DNA of 64,000 nt from Clostridium cadaveris (GTDB taxonomy: Bacteria; Bacillota; Clostridia; Clostridiales; Clostridiaceae). Position 1 is the first letter of the stretch. Each line of letters opens with the position of its first letter. The position numbers were made by a program, and so were the translations under genes. Location: assembly GCF_020911725.1 (NCBI RefSeq), contig NZ_CP076620.1, forward strand, positions 748,501 through 812,500, written 5' to 3'. Below, piece after piece: positions 1-9,445 of the stretch. Under the pieces are notes generated by a model. That model worked only from the letters and a program-made list of their open reading frames with translations. It was not told the origin of the DNA and did not search any database.

Positions 1-2552
1 CTATAAATAGCAGTATAGCAACTACTCTTAGAGACAGTAAAGCTTATGCAGATACAAAGAAGAATGAAGCTATAAGTACTGCGAGTGCAGATGCTACAAC
101 TAAATCCAATAATGCTAAAAATGCTGCTATTAATACAGCTGCAACAGATGCAACAACTAAGGCAAATGCCGCAAAAGATACAGCTATAGCAGAAGCACAG
201 AAGAAAGCAGATAAAGCTTTAGCAGATAGCAAACTCTATATAAATCAAGAGATTAAAACAGTTAATAGCAACTTAAGCAAAGCTACTTCGGATATAAGTG
301 TACTTAAAGGGCAAATAGCTTTAAAAGTAGAGCAAAGTGATATAGATAAGACAGTTACTACAGCTAAAAATGAATTGGTTACGAAGATTGATGGAATACA
401 AATGGACACTAGGAATCTAATTTTAAATTCCGCTACAACAAAGATTGGTGGAGGAGAAAATGGAGGAAGTGTATATTTAGATTTCTCCAAACAATTAATT
501 GATAATTTCAAAAATCTTGTTGGTAAACAAATATTGCTATCATTTGATTTAGAACTTAATAATGCTATTGAAGCATTAAGTAGTTATGGAATGCGTGTTG
601 GTATTGAATTAGCTATCTTTTATGATGACGGTACTACAACTTATGCAGGTAAATGGTACAAACCTAAAGTAGGAGAGTCATTTACAGGCAGACTTGTAAG
701 CGATCCTTTTACTCTTAGAAAACCAATAACAAAAATTCTTGGAGGACTATACATTCAAGTTAAGTCTACAAGATGTGTATGCTCATTACCTAAAATGGAA
801 TTTGGTACTAAAACTACTGGATATTCAGAAGCTCCTGAGGACATTGATAAAGCTATAGCAGATGTAATAACTACGACAGATACTAAGATATCTAAAGCTA
901 AGGCAGAGATTAAAACTACTACAGATGCTATAGCACTTAATGTATCTAATCTAACAACTAAAACTACAACTATAGAAACACAGCTAGGGGATAAGGCTAC
1001 TAAAGCAGAAGTCAAGACGGTTTCTGATAAAGCAGCATCTATAGAATCTAATCTTAATGGGATAACTCAAAGAGTTTCTTCAACTGAAAGTACCGTTAGA
1101 AGTCACACTACACAAATAGGTGCAGTAGATGGGAAAATAAATACTGCTAAAACAGATGCTATAAGTACAGCAAGTGCAGATGCCACAACTAAGGCTAATA
1201 ATGCGTTAAAAGATGGGAAAGCATATACAGACAATGGATTAGCACCAGTAAATAAAACATTAGCTACACATACAACAGAGATAAGTACAACTAAGCAGCA
1301 AGTGTCTACTATAGAAACTAATCTCGGCTCTATAACTAGCAGAGTAAGTACTGTAGAGAATAAAACAACTACTATAGATGGTAAGGTTAAAGCACAGGAA
1401 ACTAGAATAAGTACTGCAGAAAATAAACTTACTCCTACATCTATAGTATCAAGTGTAAATGAAGCACTTAATGGAAAGAGTTCATCAATATCTACTACAA
1501 GTACAACTCTAAGTAAGAATAGCTTTGAGGTTAGAAATGCAGCTTTTAAATTGTATGATACTTATGGAGATTTAGCTTTAAGTTCTGGAAATGGATGGAC
1601 TTATGCCCAAGGAGGATTACAAGCTGCAGTTGCTCCACATAATAAACCGACTGTAAGAGGTGTAACTTTATCAAGCGGCAATAGTGGACTTAAGCCATAT
1701 GGAATCACCCATGAGAGTTTTAATAACCTACCATTTACTATAGGAAGTAATACTCATAAAGTAGAAATACGTAACATGATAGATACTGAATGGGGGAACA
1801 TAGAAGCTAAATCTATATTTGGTAATGATGTGTACTCTAACCATGCTGAAGGTAACTACTCACAGTTAATCAGAAACGAACTTAACTCAAGAGGTGGAGA
1901 CGGAATATTGTGGCTCAATTATTTAACAGATTCAGTTTCAACTAGCCAAGTAGTTATTGGTGCTGGAGATATGGGTAATTGGGGGAAGATTAGTGCAAAC
2001 TCTCTCTATGTTAAAGGTTCAAAGAACTGCATCCAGGACACAGAGAATTATGGCTATCGTGCTATTAATGCATATGAGACTGCAAGTTACTACTTCGGAG
2101 ATATTGGGGAAGGAACTATTGGTAAAGATGGGCTTTGTTATATAAGCATAGATGATGTATTTATGGAAGTTATTAATACTAAGTGCAAATATGAAGTGTT
2201 TTTACAGAAGTATGGTCCAGGAGATGTTTGGGTAAAAGAACGTAAAGAAAACTATTTTATAATAGAAGGGACTCCAGGTCTTTTATTCGGATGGGAGCTT
2301 AAAGCAAAGCGTAAAGGATTTGAAACAGATAGACTAGAAACAGTAGAAATTACACCAAAAGTATCTATGGATTTTAGACTAAATAAAGAAGATGAATCAA
2401 CTCTTAATTTAGATAAGCGTTCAGAGGAAACTCTGGCAATAATGAGTAATGCCATAAAGGAAGAGAATAGAGAACAACAAGCTATACTGCTAAGTATGGA
2501 TGAAGAAGTTAGAGAAGAGGAAATTGAAAGAGAAAAAATTTTAGAGGAGTGA
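1..2552 (+). CDS. Phage tail tip/fibre protein, 5' end outside window
   Basis: The frame is open from the left edge (codons from base 3) to the TGA at 2550-2552, so this is the C-terminal ~850 residues of a longer protein. The first ~500 visible residues are Ala/Thr/Lys/Asp-rich heptad-like repeats (variants of TDAISTASADATTKAN), typical of coiled-coil tail fibre or tape-like stalks. A globular region with GGxxNGGSV near the first internal Met and a Gly/Asn-rich C-terminal half resemble siphophage tail endopeptidase/host-specificity proteins. The C-terminus is highly charged (EEVREEEIEREKILEE). It lies directly upstream of a small tail protein, holin and endolysin, the usual late order. It belongs to a prophage or phage-tail-like particle; the exact family is not recognised. 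Confidence 0.75.
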   Translation, partial: INSSIATTLRDSKAYADTKKNEAISTASADATTKSNNAKNAAINTAATDATTKANAAKDTAIAEAQKKADKALADSKLYINQEIKTVNSNLSKATSDISVLKGQIALKVEQSDIDKTVTTAKNELVTKIDGIQMDTRNLILNSATTKIGGGENGGSVYLDFSKQLIDNFKNLVGKQILLSFDLELNNAIEALSSYGMRVGIELAIFYDDGTTTYAGKWYKPKVGESFTGRLVSDPFTLRKPITKILGGLYIQVKSTRCVCSLPKMEFGTKTTGYSEAPEDIDKAIADVITTTDTKISKAKAEIKTTTDAIALNVSNLTTKTTTIETQLGDKATKAEVKTVSDKAASIESNLNGITQRVSSTESTVRSHTTQIGAVDGKINTAKTDAISTASADATTKANNALKDGKAYTDNGLAPVNKTLATHTTEISTTKQQVSTIETNLGSITSRVSTVENKTTTIDGKVKAQETRISTAENKLTPTSIVSSVNEALNGKSSSISTTSTTLSKNSFEVRNAAFKLYDTYGDLALSSGNGWTYAQGGLQAAVAPHNKPTVRGVTLSSGNSGLKPYGITHESFNNLPFTIGSNTHKVEIRNMIDTEWGNIEAKSIFGNDVYSNHAEGNYSQLIRNELNSRGGDGILWLNYLTDSVSTSQVVIGAGDMGNWGKISANSLYVKGSKNCIQDTENYGYRAINAYETASYYFGDIGEGTIGKDGLCYISIDDVFMEVINTKCKYEVFLQKYGPGDVWVKERKENYFIIEGTPGLLFGWELKAKRKGFETDRLETVEITPKVSMDFRLNKEDESTLNLDKRSEETLAIMSNAIKEENREQQAILLSMDEEVREEEIEREKILEE

Positions 2553-2556
2553 TAGA

Positions 2557-2769
2557 ATGTTAAGAAATATAACAGGAATAAGCGTTTTAAACGTTGGTGG
2601 TGGAAAAAGAATAAATGTAACAAGTGACATCATAGATAACAATGGAATTTTAAAAGAGAACAACCATAAAGACAGCTTCTTTGTAATAGACCAGGACATG
2701 AAAACAAAAGTTGAAGAGCTTGAAGCATTAGTAAGTGCAAAATTAAATGTTATTAATCCAATAGAGTAG
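2557..2769 (+). CDS. Small phage tail-region protein, 70 aa
   Basis: The ATG lies 4 bases after the stop of the tail protein, and the RBS (TTAGAGGAG) sits inside that gene's end, so the two are probably translationally coupled. The product is hydrophilic and has no membrane segment; its last third is a short predicted helix (KVEELEALVSAKLN). The size and place between the tail fibre and holin match XkdX-like and similar accessory proteins of Clostridium phages, but no diagnostic motif is visible. Function unknown. Confidence 0.6.
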   Translation: MLRNITGISVLNVGGGKRINVTSDIIDNNGILKENNHKDSFFVIDQDMKTKVEELEALVSAKLNVINPIE

Positions 2770-2787
2770 ACCGAGGGGTCTTTTTTT
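2768..2787 (+). terminator. Terminator after tail genes
   Basis: AGACC/GGTCT 5-bp stem with GAGG loop followed by T6. It overlaps the stop codon of the preceding small gene. The short stem suggests partial termination before the lysis genes. Confidence 0.6.
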
Positions 2788-2817
2788 ATTATTTAAATTT
2801 AGAAAGAAGGTATTAAA

Positions 2818-3195
2818 ATGAATTTTTTACAAGCAGGATTATTAAAATTACTACCAACAACTATTATGTGGTTATTATTAGCTTACTTAGGGTTTAAGTG
2901 TTTAGATATGCTTTTAGGGATACTTAAAGCATGGAAGAACAATAACTATAGAAGTGGCAAAATGCGAGATGGAATAGTAAGATGGATAGCCGAAATAGTG
3001 GCTATAGTCTTTGTAGTAGTTGTAGATATGGTGTTAGGATTAAACTTTTATTTATGTGGCTTTACATTATCTTTATTTGTATATAAAGAAGCAGGAAGTA
3101 TATTAGAGAATCTTACAGAGTGTGGTGTAGAAATGCCATTGGCAGTTAAAGAGAAACTAGAAGTTTTTAATAAAAAAGAATCTAAAGTAGAGTAG
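2818..3195 (+). CDS. Phage holin (holin_4_1/Cph1-like), 125 aa
   Basis: Small membrane protein with three hydrophobic segments: about residues 8-32 (LPTTIMWLLLAYLGF), 53-72 (WIAEIVAIVFVVVVDMVLG) and 74-92. A charged loop (KAWKNNNYRSGKMRDG) and a charged C-terminal tail fit the toxin secretion/phage lysis holin family, which is usually 120-150 aa. It has a good RBS (AGAAAGAAGG) upstream and is followed by an amidase endolysin, the standard holin-lysin pair. A weak hairpin (GTAGCC-AAAA-GGCTGC) follows its stop. It would permeabilise the membrane for lysin release, or form the lysis module of a tailocin. Confidence 0.8.
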   Translation: MNFLQAGLLKLLPTTIMWLLLAYLGFKCLDMLLGILKAWKNNNYRSGKMRDGIVRWIAEIVAIVFVVVVDMVLGLNFYLCGFTLSLFVYKEAGSILENLTECGVEMPLAVKEKLEVFNKKESKVE

Positions 3196-3245
3196 CCAAA
3201 AGGCTGCTCTTTATTAAATTTAATTAAGAAAGGAAGTAATGTATT

Positions 3246-4133
3246 ATGAAAATAGCAATGAGAAGAGGACATCAAAGAACAGGATCAGATGGCTGTGCAG
3301 TAGGTATATTAAATGAAATAGATGTGGCAGAAGATTATTACAAAAGAGCTATGGAGAAATTTAGACAGCTAGGCCATGAAGTTTTAGACTGTACACCACC
3401 AGAAGCTAATAGAAGTCTAAGTGATAGTTTATATTATGGTATAAATAAAGCTAATGCATGGGGAGCAGATATATTTATTTCTTGCCATGCCAATAAGGCC
3501 TATGATAGCTATAATGGAGTTATTGGCTGTGAGGTTGTATACCATAGAAATAGCAGAAAAGGAAAAGAATATGCAGCAAATATAGAAAAACAATTATCGG
3601 ATATAGGTTTTAAATCAAGAGGAGCGAAAGTAGATATAAGAGGTCTAGCAGAAATGAATAAAACCAGTATGCCAGCTGTTATCGTAGAGCCTTTCTTTAT
3701 AGAAGCTACAGAGGATGTAGCTATATATAGAAGAGTTGGAGGAGAAGGTATAGCAAATGCTATAGTGGAAGGAATTACAGGAGAAAAAGTAAATACTCCA
3801 GAAGAAAGCCCACAAGAACCATCAAACTATGATTATTCTGTAAAAGACAAAATAGGAACAGTAACAGCAAGTGCTCTTAATGTAAGAGATGGAGCAGGAA
3901 CAGAATACAAGATAATAGGACAACTAGTAAAAGGTAAGAAAGTAAGAATAGGATTTGCATTAGGAGATTGGTATAATGTCTATTTTGGCGACCATGGTGG
4001 ATGGATCCACAAGAACTATATAAACTTAGAAAACCAATATGGTATAGTAACCGCTAAAAGTGGATTGAAAGTAAGAGATGGAGCAGGAACTGGATATAGA
4101 CAACTTGGAGTTTTAAGTTGTGGAGAAAAGTGA
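3246..4133 (+). CDS. N-acetylmuramoyl-L-alanine amidase endolysin, frameshifted in last SH3
   Basis: Residues 1-180 are an Amidase_3 domain; zinc-ligand/catalytic candidates are the Glu in NEIDVA, His in SCHAN and Glu in VEPFF. A complete bacterial SH3 repeat follows (ALNVRDGAGTEYKIIGQL to GDHGGWIHKNYI), then a second SH3 that stops early at GEK (TGA 4131-4133). The remainder is intact in the +1 frame (EDGKWHNIYFGDHGGW to RLL, TAA at 4207-4209). One deleted A, or two inserted bases, near 4126-4130 would restore it. It cleaves the MurNAc-L-Ala bond of peptidoglycan. The catalytic domain and first SH3 are untouched, so it may still act; the lesion could be mutation or a sequencing error. Confidence 0.85.
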   Translation: MKIAMRRGHQRTGSDGCAVGILNEIDVAEDYYKRAMEKFRQLGHEVLDCTPPEANRSLSDSLYYGINKANAWGADIFISCHANKAYDSYNGVIGCEVVYHRNSRKGKEYAANIEKQLSDIGFKSRGAKVDIRGLAEMNKTSMPAVIVEPFFIEATEDVAIYRRVGGEGIANAIVEGITGEKVNTPEESPQEPSNYDYSVKDKIGTVTASALNVRDGAGTEYKIIGQLVKGKKVRIGFALGDWYNVYFGDHGGWIHKNYINLENQYGIVTAKSGLKVRDGAGTGYRQLGVLSCGEK

Positions 4134-4215
4134 AGATGGAAAGTGGCACAATATATATTTTGGAGATCATGGTGGATGGGTTAGTGCAGATTATATAAGA
4201 TTACTATAATAGTAG

Positions 4216-4250
4216 AAGGTAGTGGGATATATCCTGCTACCTTATTTTTT
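4216..4250 (+). terminator. Terminator closing the lysis module
   Basis: AAGGTAG/CTACCTT stem, with a second palindrome GGATATATCC in the loop, followed by A and T6. It lies just after the restored amidase stop (4209), marking the end of the phage late operon. Confidence 0.8.
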
Positions 4251-4389
4251 ATGTTTAAAATTAGGATGGGTATAAAAAATTATATAAATATCGTAAGCAT
4301 TATATAAGTAAGTGCATATTATATATTAAAAAATTAGTATTCTTAGGGGATTTATGATATTGAAAAGTACTTTTAGGAATATAAACAAA

Positions 4390-4416
4390 AGGGTGCAGTT
4401 TCAGCAACTACACCCT
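4390..4416. repeat. Inverted repeat without U-tract
   Basis: AGGGTG-c-AGTT and AACT-a-CACCCT form a ~10-bp stem around TCAGC. No T-run follows, so this is not a standard terminator. Role unknown. Confidence 0.5.
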
Positions 4417-4474
4417 AATAAAATAGCATGTTTCCGTGCATTTTAAATGCTATCCAATTTTATAGAATTTATTC

Positions 4475-4502
4475 AAGGTAGGGAGAGAAATCTCTCTGCC
4501 TT
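4475..4502. repeat. Inverted repeat, hairpin
   Basis: AAGGTAGGGAG pairs with CTCTCTGCCTT (11 bp, two G-T pairs) around a short loop. It is followed by an A/T-rich stretch without a clean T-run. Possible remnant terminator or phage-end hairpin. Confidence 0.5.
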
Positions 4503-4558
4503 CATATTATTTGTGGTCAATGCCCGCGATATGTCCACTAGGTGGAAATATTTTTTTA

Positions 4559-4667
4559 TAGTAATAAATAAAAATAAGTAATAAAAAATAATTTACTTTC
4601 TTTTAAAAACCTTGGTATTACTTCATTTAAAGTAATAAAAAATAAAAATAAGCAATAAAAAATAAAA
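4559..4667. repeat. AT-rich direct repeats
   Basis: Two copies of a ~30-bp A/T-only motif (AGTAATAAATAAAAATAAG-type and AGTAATAAAAAATAAAAATAAG-type) lie at about 4559-4590 and 4631-4665, separated by ~40 bp. Low complexity means they may be slippage products. Confidence 0.45.
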
Positions 4668-4770
4668 GGATATTAACAATCATCACATGTAGAAACTATA
4701 GTTAAGCTAATCAAGAGATAATAAAGGTTTTAGATATAAAGTAGATGTGAAACATATAATTTGTTGCTTA

Positions 4771-4812
4771 ATTGTTGCCCTTATTTTTATTTGGGCAACA
4801 ATTATTTTTTTG
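4771..4812. terminator. Strong bidirectional terminator
   Basis: Perfect 10-bp stem ATTGTTGCCC/GGGCAACAAT with a 12-nt loop, followed by TATTTTTTT and preceded on the other strand by A/T. No gene ends immediately beside it, so it may be the relic of a deleted gene. Confidence 0.75.
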
Positions 4813-5750
4813 TTACTTTTTTAAATGAATAATGTTATTTTTTTCATCTTAAAGATATAAAACAAGAAAATATAAGAAAGATATAAGTTTTTCTGTTAAG
4901 TATTCTAAATGAAAATTGTTTTCCTATAGTACAAGTTTGGGTGAATATATATCTTGATTGATTATCCAAAAACTATATTTATACCAAAATATTTTCTGTG
5001 GCAATATATGATTATTGTAAGTTAGTGTATGATAACTTAGGGCGATTAATAAAACAGATCTTTTGAATTCCTTTAATCAATAGTGAATTAATATGTCTAA
5101 AGGATAATGAGCCATCAAAATTCTTGGAAATTTTATGGACGTGATATCTATTTTTTAGGTATGTAAAGGAGATAGTGCCAATAATTTTAATGATATATAA
5201 ACTTTGTTGAGATTTTATGGGATTAGTTACAAGCCTTGAATTTATAATTTTTTGGTGTGCTTTTTTAGTATTAAGTGCTGTTATCAAAAGTATGAAGCAC
5301 CTTTTTAGTAAAAATAAATAAGATGATTTAAGAAGACTTTAAACAAATTGAGGGGAATTGTCAATTAAGATGATTTCCTTTTTTATGTAGCTCAAAATTA
5401 TTATTTATTAGCAAGAGCACAGATAAGTATGAAAGAATACATTGATTTGTTTACGAGACAACTGACAAAAAAAGAAAATAAAACATTCATCTGATTAGAG
5501 GGCTGCTTTAGTAGTCTTGTTATTGACGGTTTTTCAGAGCACGAGTAGTGCTATTGATAACATATCCTTACAAGGTTTAATCAAGCTATAAGTCTAGTTA
5601 GTGTCAAATTTTTTCTAAAATCAATAAAAATATAAAATTAAATATTCGTGAATATATGATACTATTAAGCATGTAATTTTGAGATTAGATATTAAGTCTC
5701 AATATAGATTATTATATGTAGGATATTACGATAAGAGAAAGGATATAAGG

Positions 5751-6923
5751 ATGAATAGAAAAAAAATATTAATATTATTAAACACGGCTATATTAAGTTT
5801 TACGATTAGTACTTCTGTTATTAATTTTCAAAAGGTAGAGGCAAAAGAACCTGAAGTGAGAATTGTAGAAAAAGAAAAAATGGAAGATGAAATATTTAAA
5901 AATAAAGATTATATAGGATTAGTAAAAAGTATAGGTCATGCTGAAAGATTATCTGAGGATAAAGATGCATATATAATATATACAAAAGATTCTATGAATA
6001 GACTAAAAAGTGAGTTAGAAAAGGCAAGAAAAGTAGTTAAGGAAAAAGAAAAATTAACTAAAAAGTTAGTTGAAGATACAAGAGATAGTTTAGAATTAGC
6101 TATAGTTGAATTAGTTAAAAGAAATAATGTAAAACCAATTGTGAGATCAACAGCTAAACCAAAAGCTGATAAAGAGGTTGTTTCAGTAGATAAACCATTA
6201 GTAAATTCAGAGGCTGTTTCAATAGTTAAACCATCAACTAATGAAGGGGTAGTGTCAAGTGTTAAACCAGCAGTTAGTGAAGCGGTTGCTGAAGTAGTTG
6301 AACCAACAGTTAGTATGGGAAATATCACAGTAGTTAATGAGGAAATTAAACCAGTATCTACAGTGATTAAGCCAATAGAAAATGAAATACTTAAAAATAA
6401 AGATTATATAGGATTAATAAAAAGTATAGGTTATGCTGAAAATTTATCTGAGGATAAAGATGCATATATGATATATACAAAAGATTCTATGAATAGATTA
6501 AAGAATGAGCTACAAAAAGCAAGAAAAGTAGTTAATGAAAAAGAAAAGTTAACTAAAAAGTTGGTTGAGGATACAAGAGATAGTTTAGAATTAGCTATAG
6601 TTGAGTTAGTTAAAATAAAAAACCTAAAGCCAGCAGTTAATAAAGAAATTAAACCAGTAGATAAAGCAGTAGTTAAACCGGTAGTTAAAGCAGAGGTTAA
6701 ACCAGTAGATAAAGCAGTAGTTAAACCAGTAGATAAAGCAGAGGTTAAACCAGTAGTTAAAGCAGCAGATAAGACAGAGGCTAAGCAAAAAGTTAAAGCA
6801 GAAGTTAAAAACATTCAAGAATTACCAAAAACAGGGGATTTTAGTAGCTTACCTTATGTAGGTGGAATGGTAATGTCTTTAGTAGCTTTAATGAAATTAG
6901 ATAGAAAAAATAAGAAAAAATAG
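5751..6923 (+). CDS. LPXTG cell-wall-anchored surface protein with two FIVAR-like modules
   Basis: The start at ATG 5751 is supported by GAGAAAGGA about 8 bp upstream and an immediate signal peptide (NRKKILILLNTAILSF, cleavage near KVEA). The 390-aa product has two near-identical ~75-residue helical modules (from KNKDYIGL to LELAIVELVK; the core YTKDSMNRLK...KARKVV resembles FIVAR domains). They are separated by a Val/Pro/Ser-rich linker and followed by a Lys-Pro-Val-rich wall-spanning stalk (KPVDKAVVKP repeats). Sorting signal LPKTG is at 358-362, then a hydrophobic stretch and a KNKKK tail, so sortase A-type anchoring is expected. Probably an adhesin; ligand unknown. Confidence 0.85.
   Translation: MNRKKILILLNTAILSFTISTSVINFQKVEAKEPEVRIVEKEKMEDEIFKNKDYIGLVKSIGHAERLSEDKDAYIIYTKDSMNRLKSELEKARKVVKEKEKLTKKLVEDTRDSLELAIVELVKRNNVKPIVRSTAKPKADKEVVSVDKPLVNSEAVSIVKPSTNEGVVSSVKPAVSEAVAEVVEPTVSMGNITVVNEEIKPVSTVIKPIENEILKNKDYIGLIKSIGYAENLSEDKDAYMIYTKDSMNRLKNELQKARKVVNEKEKLTKKLVEDTRDSLELAIVELVKIKNLKPAVNKEIKPVDKAVVKPVVKAEVKPVDKAVVKPVDKAEVKPVVKAADKTEAKQKVKAEVKNIQELPKTGDFSSLPYVGGMVMSLVALMKLDRKNKKK
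5896..6617 (+). repeat. Intragenic duplication plus Lys-Pro stalk repeats
   Basis: Two ~222-bp copies (about 5896-6119 and 6391-6617) encode the two FIVAR-like modules and remain nearly identical at the DNA level, implying recent duplication or gene conversion. Immediately downstream, 6640-6770 carries short in-frame repeats of GTAGATAAAGCAGTAGTTAA type encoding the stalk, a likely site of length variation. Confidence 0.8.
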
Positions 6924-6950
6924 TTGCCCTTAGAAATTTCATAATGATTG

Positions 6951-6997
6951 GGAATGTAGATAGATTTGTGTAAATCAAATCTACTACATTCCTTTTT
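6951..6997 (+). terminator. Terminator overlapping left IS end
   Basis: GGAATGTA-(ga)-TAGATTTG pairs with CAAATCTA-(c)-TACATTCC around TGTAAAT, followed by T6. It terminates the surface-protein transcript and overlaps the left IS inverted repeat; IS ends often insulate the transposase from outside transcription. Confidence 0.75.
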
Positions 6998-7057
6998 TGT
7001 ATGTTTTGATGGTAGATTTGGAATAATATACATTAAAAAGATTGAGGAGGATTCCAA

Positions 7058-8284
7058 ATGAAAGTACCAGATATTGATTATCATGAAGAAGTTAAAAAGT
7101 GTAAGACTATGGAAGATGTAGTTGGCAAGAATGGATTGATGCAAAGACTTCTAAAAGATGTTATGCAGCAGTTATTAGAGGCAGAAATGGATGAACATTT
7201 AGGACGTGAGAAGTATGAGCGAACAGATGAAGACGAAGATAAGAATTACAGAAATGGTCATTCTAAAAAGCTAGTGAAAAGCAGCTACGGGGAACTACCT
7301 ATGGATATTCCAAGGGACAGGAAAGCAGAATTCGAACCAAGATCAATAAGAAAATATACAACTGACTGCAATGAGTTAGATAACAAAATTATAAGCTTAT
7401 ATGCTCGTGGAATGTCAACAAGAGATATAGAATCAGAACTTGAAGACTTATATGGAATAGAGGTTTCACCATCAATGATATCAAAGATAACAGACAAAAT
7501 TATGGTTGGAGCAGCTGAGTGGCAAAACAGAATGTTAGACCCAGTATATCCAATAGTATACATGGATGCAGTACACTTTAAAGTTAGAGATGAACACAGA
7601 ATTGTGTCTAAGGCCGCCTATATTTGTATGGGCATTGATATGGAAGGCTATAAAGATATATTAGGCATCTGGATAGGCGAAGCAGAAGGTGCAAAGTTCT
7701 GGTTAAGCGTCTGCAATGATTTGAGCAATCGAGGAGTTAAGGATATATTGATAGCCTGCATGGATGGCCTTAGAGGACTTCCAGATGCAATAAGAGCAGT
7801 ATTTCCTAATGTTTGTATTCAAAACTGCATAATTCATCAGATTAGAAATTCTATAAAGTATGTGTCATACAAGCATAGAAAAGAGTTCATGAATGATTTG
7901 AAACTAGTTTATAAGGCTGATACAGAAGAGCTTGCATTATCTAACTTGGATGAACTGAAGAGCAAATGGGATGATAAGTATGGCTCAGTTGTAGACTCCT
8001 GGTATGAAAACTGGGATAAGTTATCTACATACTTCTCCTACACTAAAGAAATTAGAAAAATGATTTATACAACCAATACACTAGAAGGTTTTAACAGACA
8101 AATAAGGAAGTTCACTAAAACACGCACAGTATTTCCTACTGATGATTCACTACGTAAATCATTGTATTTGGCCACTGATCAGATAATGAGGAAGTGGACT
8201 TCACCACTGCCAAACTGGGGTGTAACACTTTTAAAATTTGAGATAATGTTTAAAGACAGAATTAACGAAGCATTAGCAGTATAG
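7058..8284 (+). CDS. IS256-family (mutator) transposase, intact
   Basis: 408 aa, the usual length, with RBS GAGGAGG ~7 bp before the ATG. The N-terminal DNA-binding half has the family segment LEAEMDEHLGREKYER. The DDE triad is visible: Asp in VYMDAVHF, Asp in ACMDGLRG and Glu in TTNTLEGFNRQ, with the C-terminal helix pair beyond. All catalytic residues and full length are present, so it could be active. It differs clearly in sequence from the truncated neighbouring transposase, so these are two distinct IS256 lineages. Confidence 0.95.
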   Translation: MKVPDIDYHEEVKKCKTMEDVVGKNGLMQRLLKDVMQQLLEAEMDEHLGREKYERTDEDEDKNYRNGHSKKLVKSSYGELPMDIPRDRKAEFEPRSIRKYTTDCNELDNKIISLYARGMSTRDIESELEDLYGIEVSPSMISKITDKIMVGAAEWQNRMLDPVYPIVYMDAVHFKVRDEHRIVSKAAYICMGIDMEGYKDILGIWIGEAEGAKFWLSVCNDLSNRGVKDILIACMDGLRGLPDAIRAVFPNVCIQNCIIHQIRNSIKYVSYKHRKEFMNDLKLVYKADTEELALSNLDELKSKWDDKYGSVVDSWYENWDKLSTYFSYTKEIRKMIYTTNTLEGFNRQIRKFTKTRTVFPTDDSLRKSLYLATDQIMRKWTSPLPNWGVTLLKFEIMFKDRINEALAV

Positions 8285-8434
8285 CTTGTATTATTTATAA
8301 AAATTAAGTATATTTCACAAATTTTAGTGCAAGATAGAAATATAAAGAATTCTTATTTTTAGTATTAGTTGAAAAGCTTAAAAATATAACTGGAAATGAA
8401 AATTTCCAGTTATATAAAAGATTTAATATCTAAT

Positions 8435-9445
8435 TTACACAAATCGATGCACATTCTCTATTGGGCTAATAACATCCCAATTAGTTGACCAACTTTTCAT
8501 TGCATTAGGATAATGACCTTGCCACTTTTCAGTAACTTCAAGCATACGTTCATGACCTTGTGATTCACATGGAGCATGATATATTGTCTTTAAATCAGCT
8601 GCAAATTGCTTCTTATCTTTATCAGCAACATATTTTAAGGTATTGCGAACTTGATGAACTATACAACGTTGATATTCTGTGTTTGGAAAGGCAACATTTA
8701 TAGATTCTTTTATCCCTGAAAGCCCATCAGCACAGAAAATTAAAATATCTTTTACTCCTCTGTTTTTTAATTCATTCAATACACTAAGCCAATATTTACT
8801 GCTTTCATTTTGACCAATTTGAATACTAATAACTTCTTTTCTACCATCTTCATTTATACCTAAAATAACATAAGCGGCTAGCTTTTTAATTACATGATTG
8901 TCTCTTACTGAAAAATGAACTGCATCAATATAAACTATAGGATAAACTTGAGAAAGTGGGCGTTGTTGCCAATCCTCAATCTCTGGTAGCAACCTATCGG
9001 TTATGTCAGAAACCATTCCTTCACTAACTTCAAATTCATATATGTCCTCAATTTGATCTGAAATTTGACGGGTCGTAAGACATTTTGCATACATAGAAAT
9101 TATCTTATCTTCGATATTGGAAATATCCTTTTGTCTCTTTTTTACAACCTTCGGTTCAAAAGAACAATCACGGTCTTGAGGTATATCGATTTCCATTTCT
9201 CCATATTTGCTTCTAATGGTCTTTTGTTTTTTACCATTTCTAGCATTTGAACCTTCGGTACGTTCATATGGGGCGTAGCCTAAATGATTGTCCATCTCAA
9301 CCGCAAGCATACTTTCAATAGTTCCACCAAGAAGATATTTTAACGCATCTTGAATATCCTCTGCAGATTTTATATCATATTCCCTAATTAAATCTGCAAT
9401 AATGTTCTTTTTCCCATCAGTTAGTCTTTCTTTTCTTTTTACCAT
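8435..9445 (-). pseudogene. IS256-family transposase, C-terminally truncated
   Basis: The start is ATG 9445 with GGGAGG ~10 bp upstream. It encodes ~336 residues of an IS256 transposase with the first Asp (VYIDAVHF) and second Asp (CADGLSGI), but breaks after NWDVISP. The last eight codons (IENVHRFV) and the stop are read from the right end of the adjacent IS copy. The catalytic Glu region is lost, so it cannot transpose by itself. It records one IS256 element being interrupted by another. Confidence 0.9.

Larger units (their letters stand above)
4251..5750. other. 1.5 kb gene-poor AT-rich region
   Basis: No convincing coding frame is visible on either strand; the only longer open frame (5012-5287, minus) has no RBS and no recognisable motif. 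The stretch holds several inverted repeats listed separately, an AT-rich direct repeat and a strong bidirectional terminator. It probably includes the prophage/chromosome junction and decayed DNA. The last ~100 bp should carry the promoter of the surface-protein gene: a dyad ATATTC-GT-GAATAT at about 5641-5656 is followed by TATGATACT. No attachment-site core can be defined because the other prophage end is absent. Confidence 0.5.
6950..8458 (+). mobile_element. IS256-family insertion sequence, apparently complete
   Basis: The ends were set from matching terminal repeats: the left GAATGT..ATAGATTTGTGTAAAT (6952-6975) is matched by the inverse of the right end (8433-8456) with only a few differences. 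It spans ~1.5 kb and encodes one transposase in the middle, right for IS256-family elements. No obvious 8-9 bp target duplication is seen in the flanks. The right end sits inside a second IS256 transposase gene whose other half is not on the left side, so a deletion or rearrangement followed insertion. Confidence 0.75.

Noticed and set aside
1-4250. CRISPR or tandem-repeat array in the Ala/Thr-rich segment
   Set aside because: The repeats are irregular, in-frame coding for a coiled-coil tail protein, with no constant spacers.
5012-5287. 91-residue minus-strand frame as a gene
   Set aside because: No RBS, no motif and low-complexity composition in a region full of stop codons on the other frames; probably chance.
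6624-6818. Antisense frames over the LPXTG stalk repeats
   Set aside because: They are composition artefacts of the Lys-Pro-Val repeat on the opposite strand.
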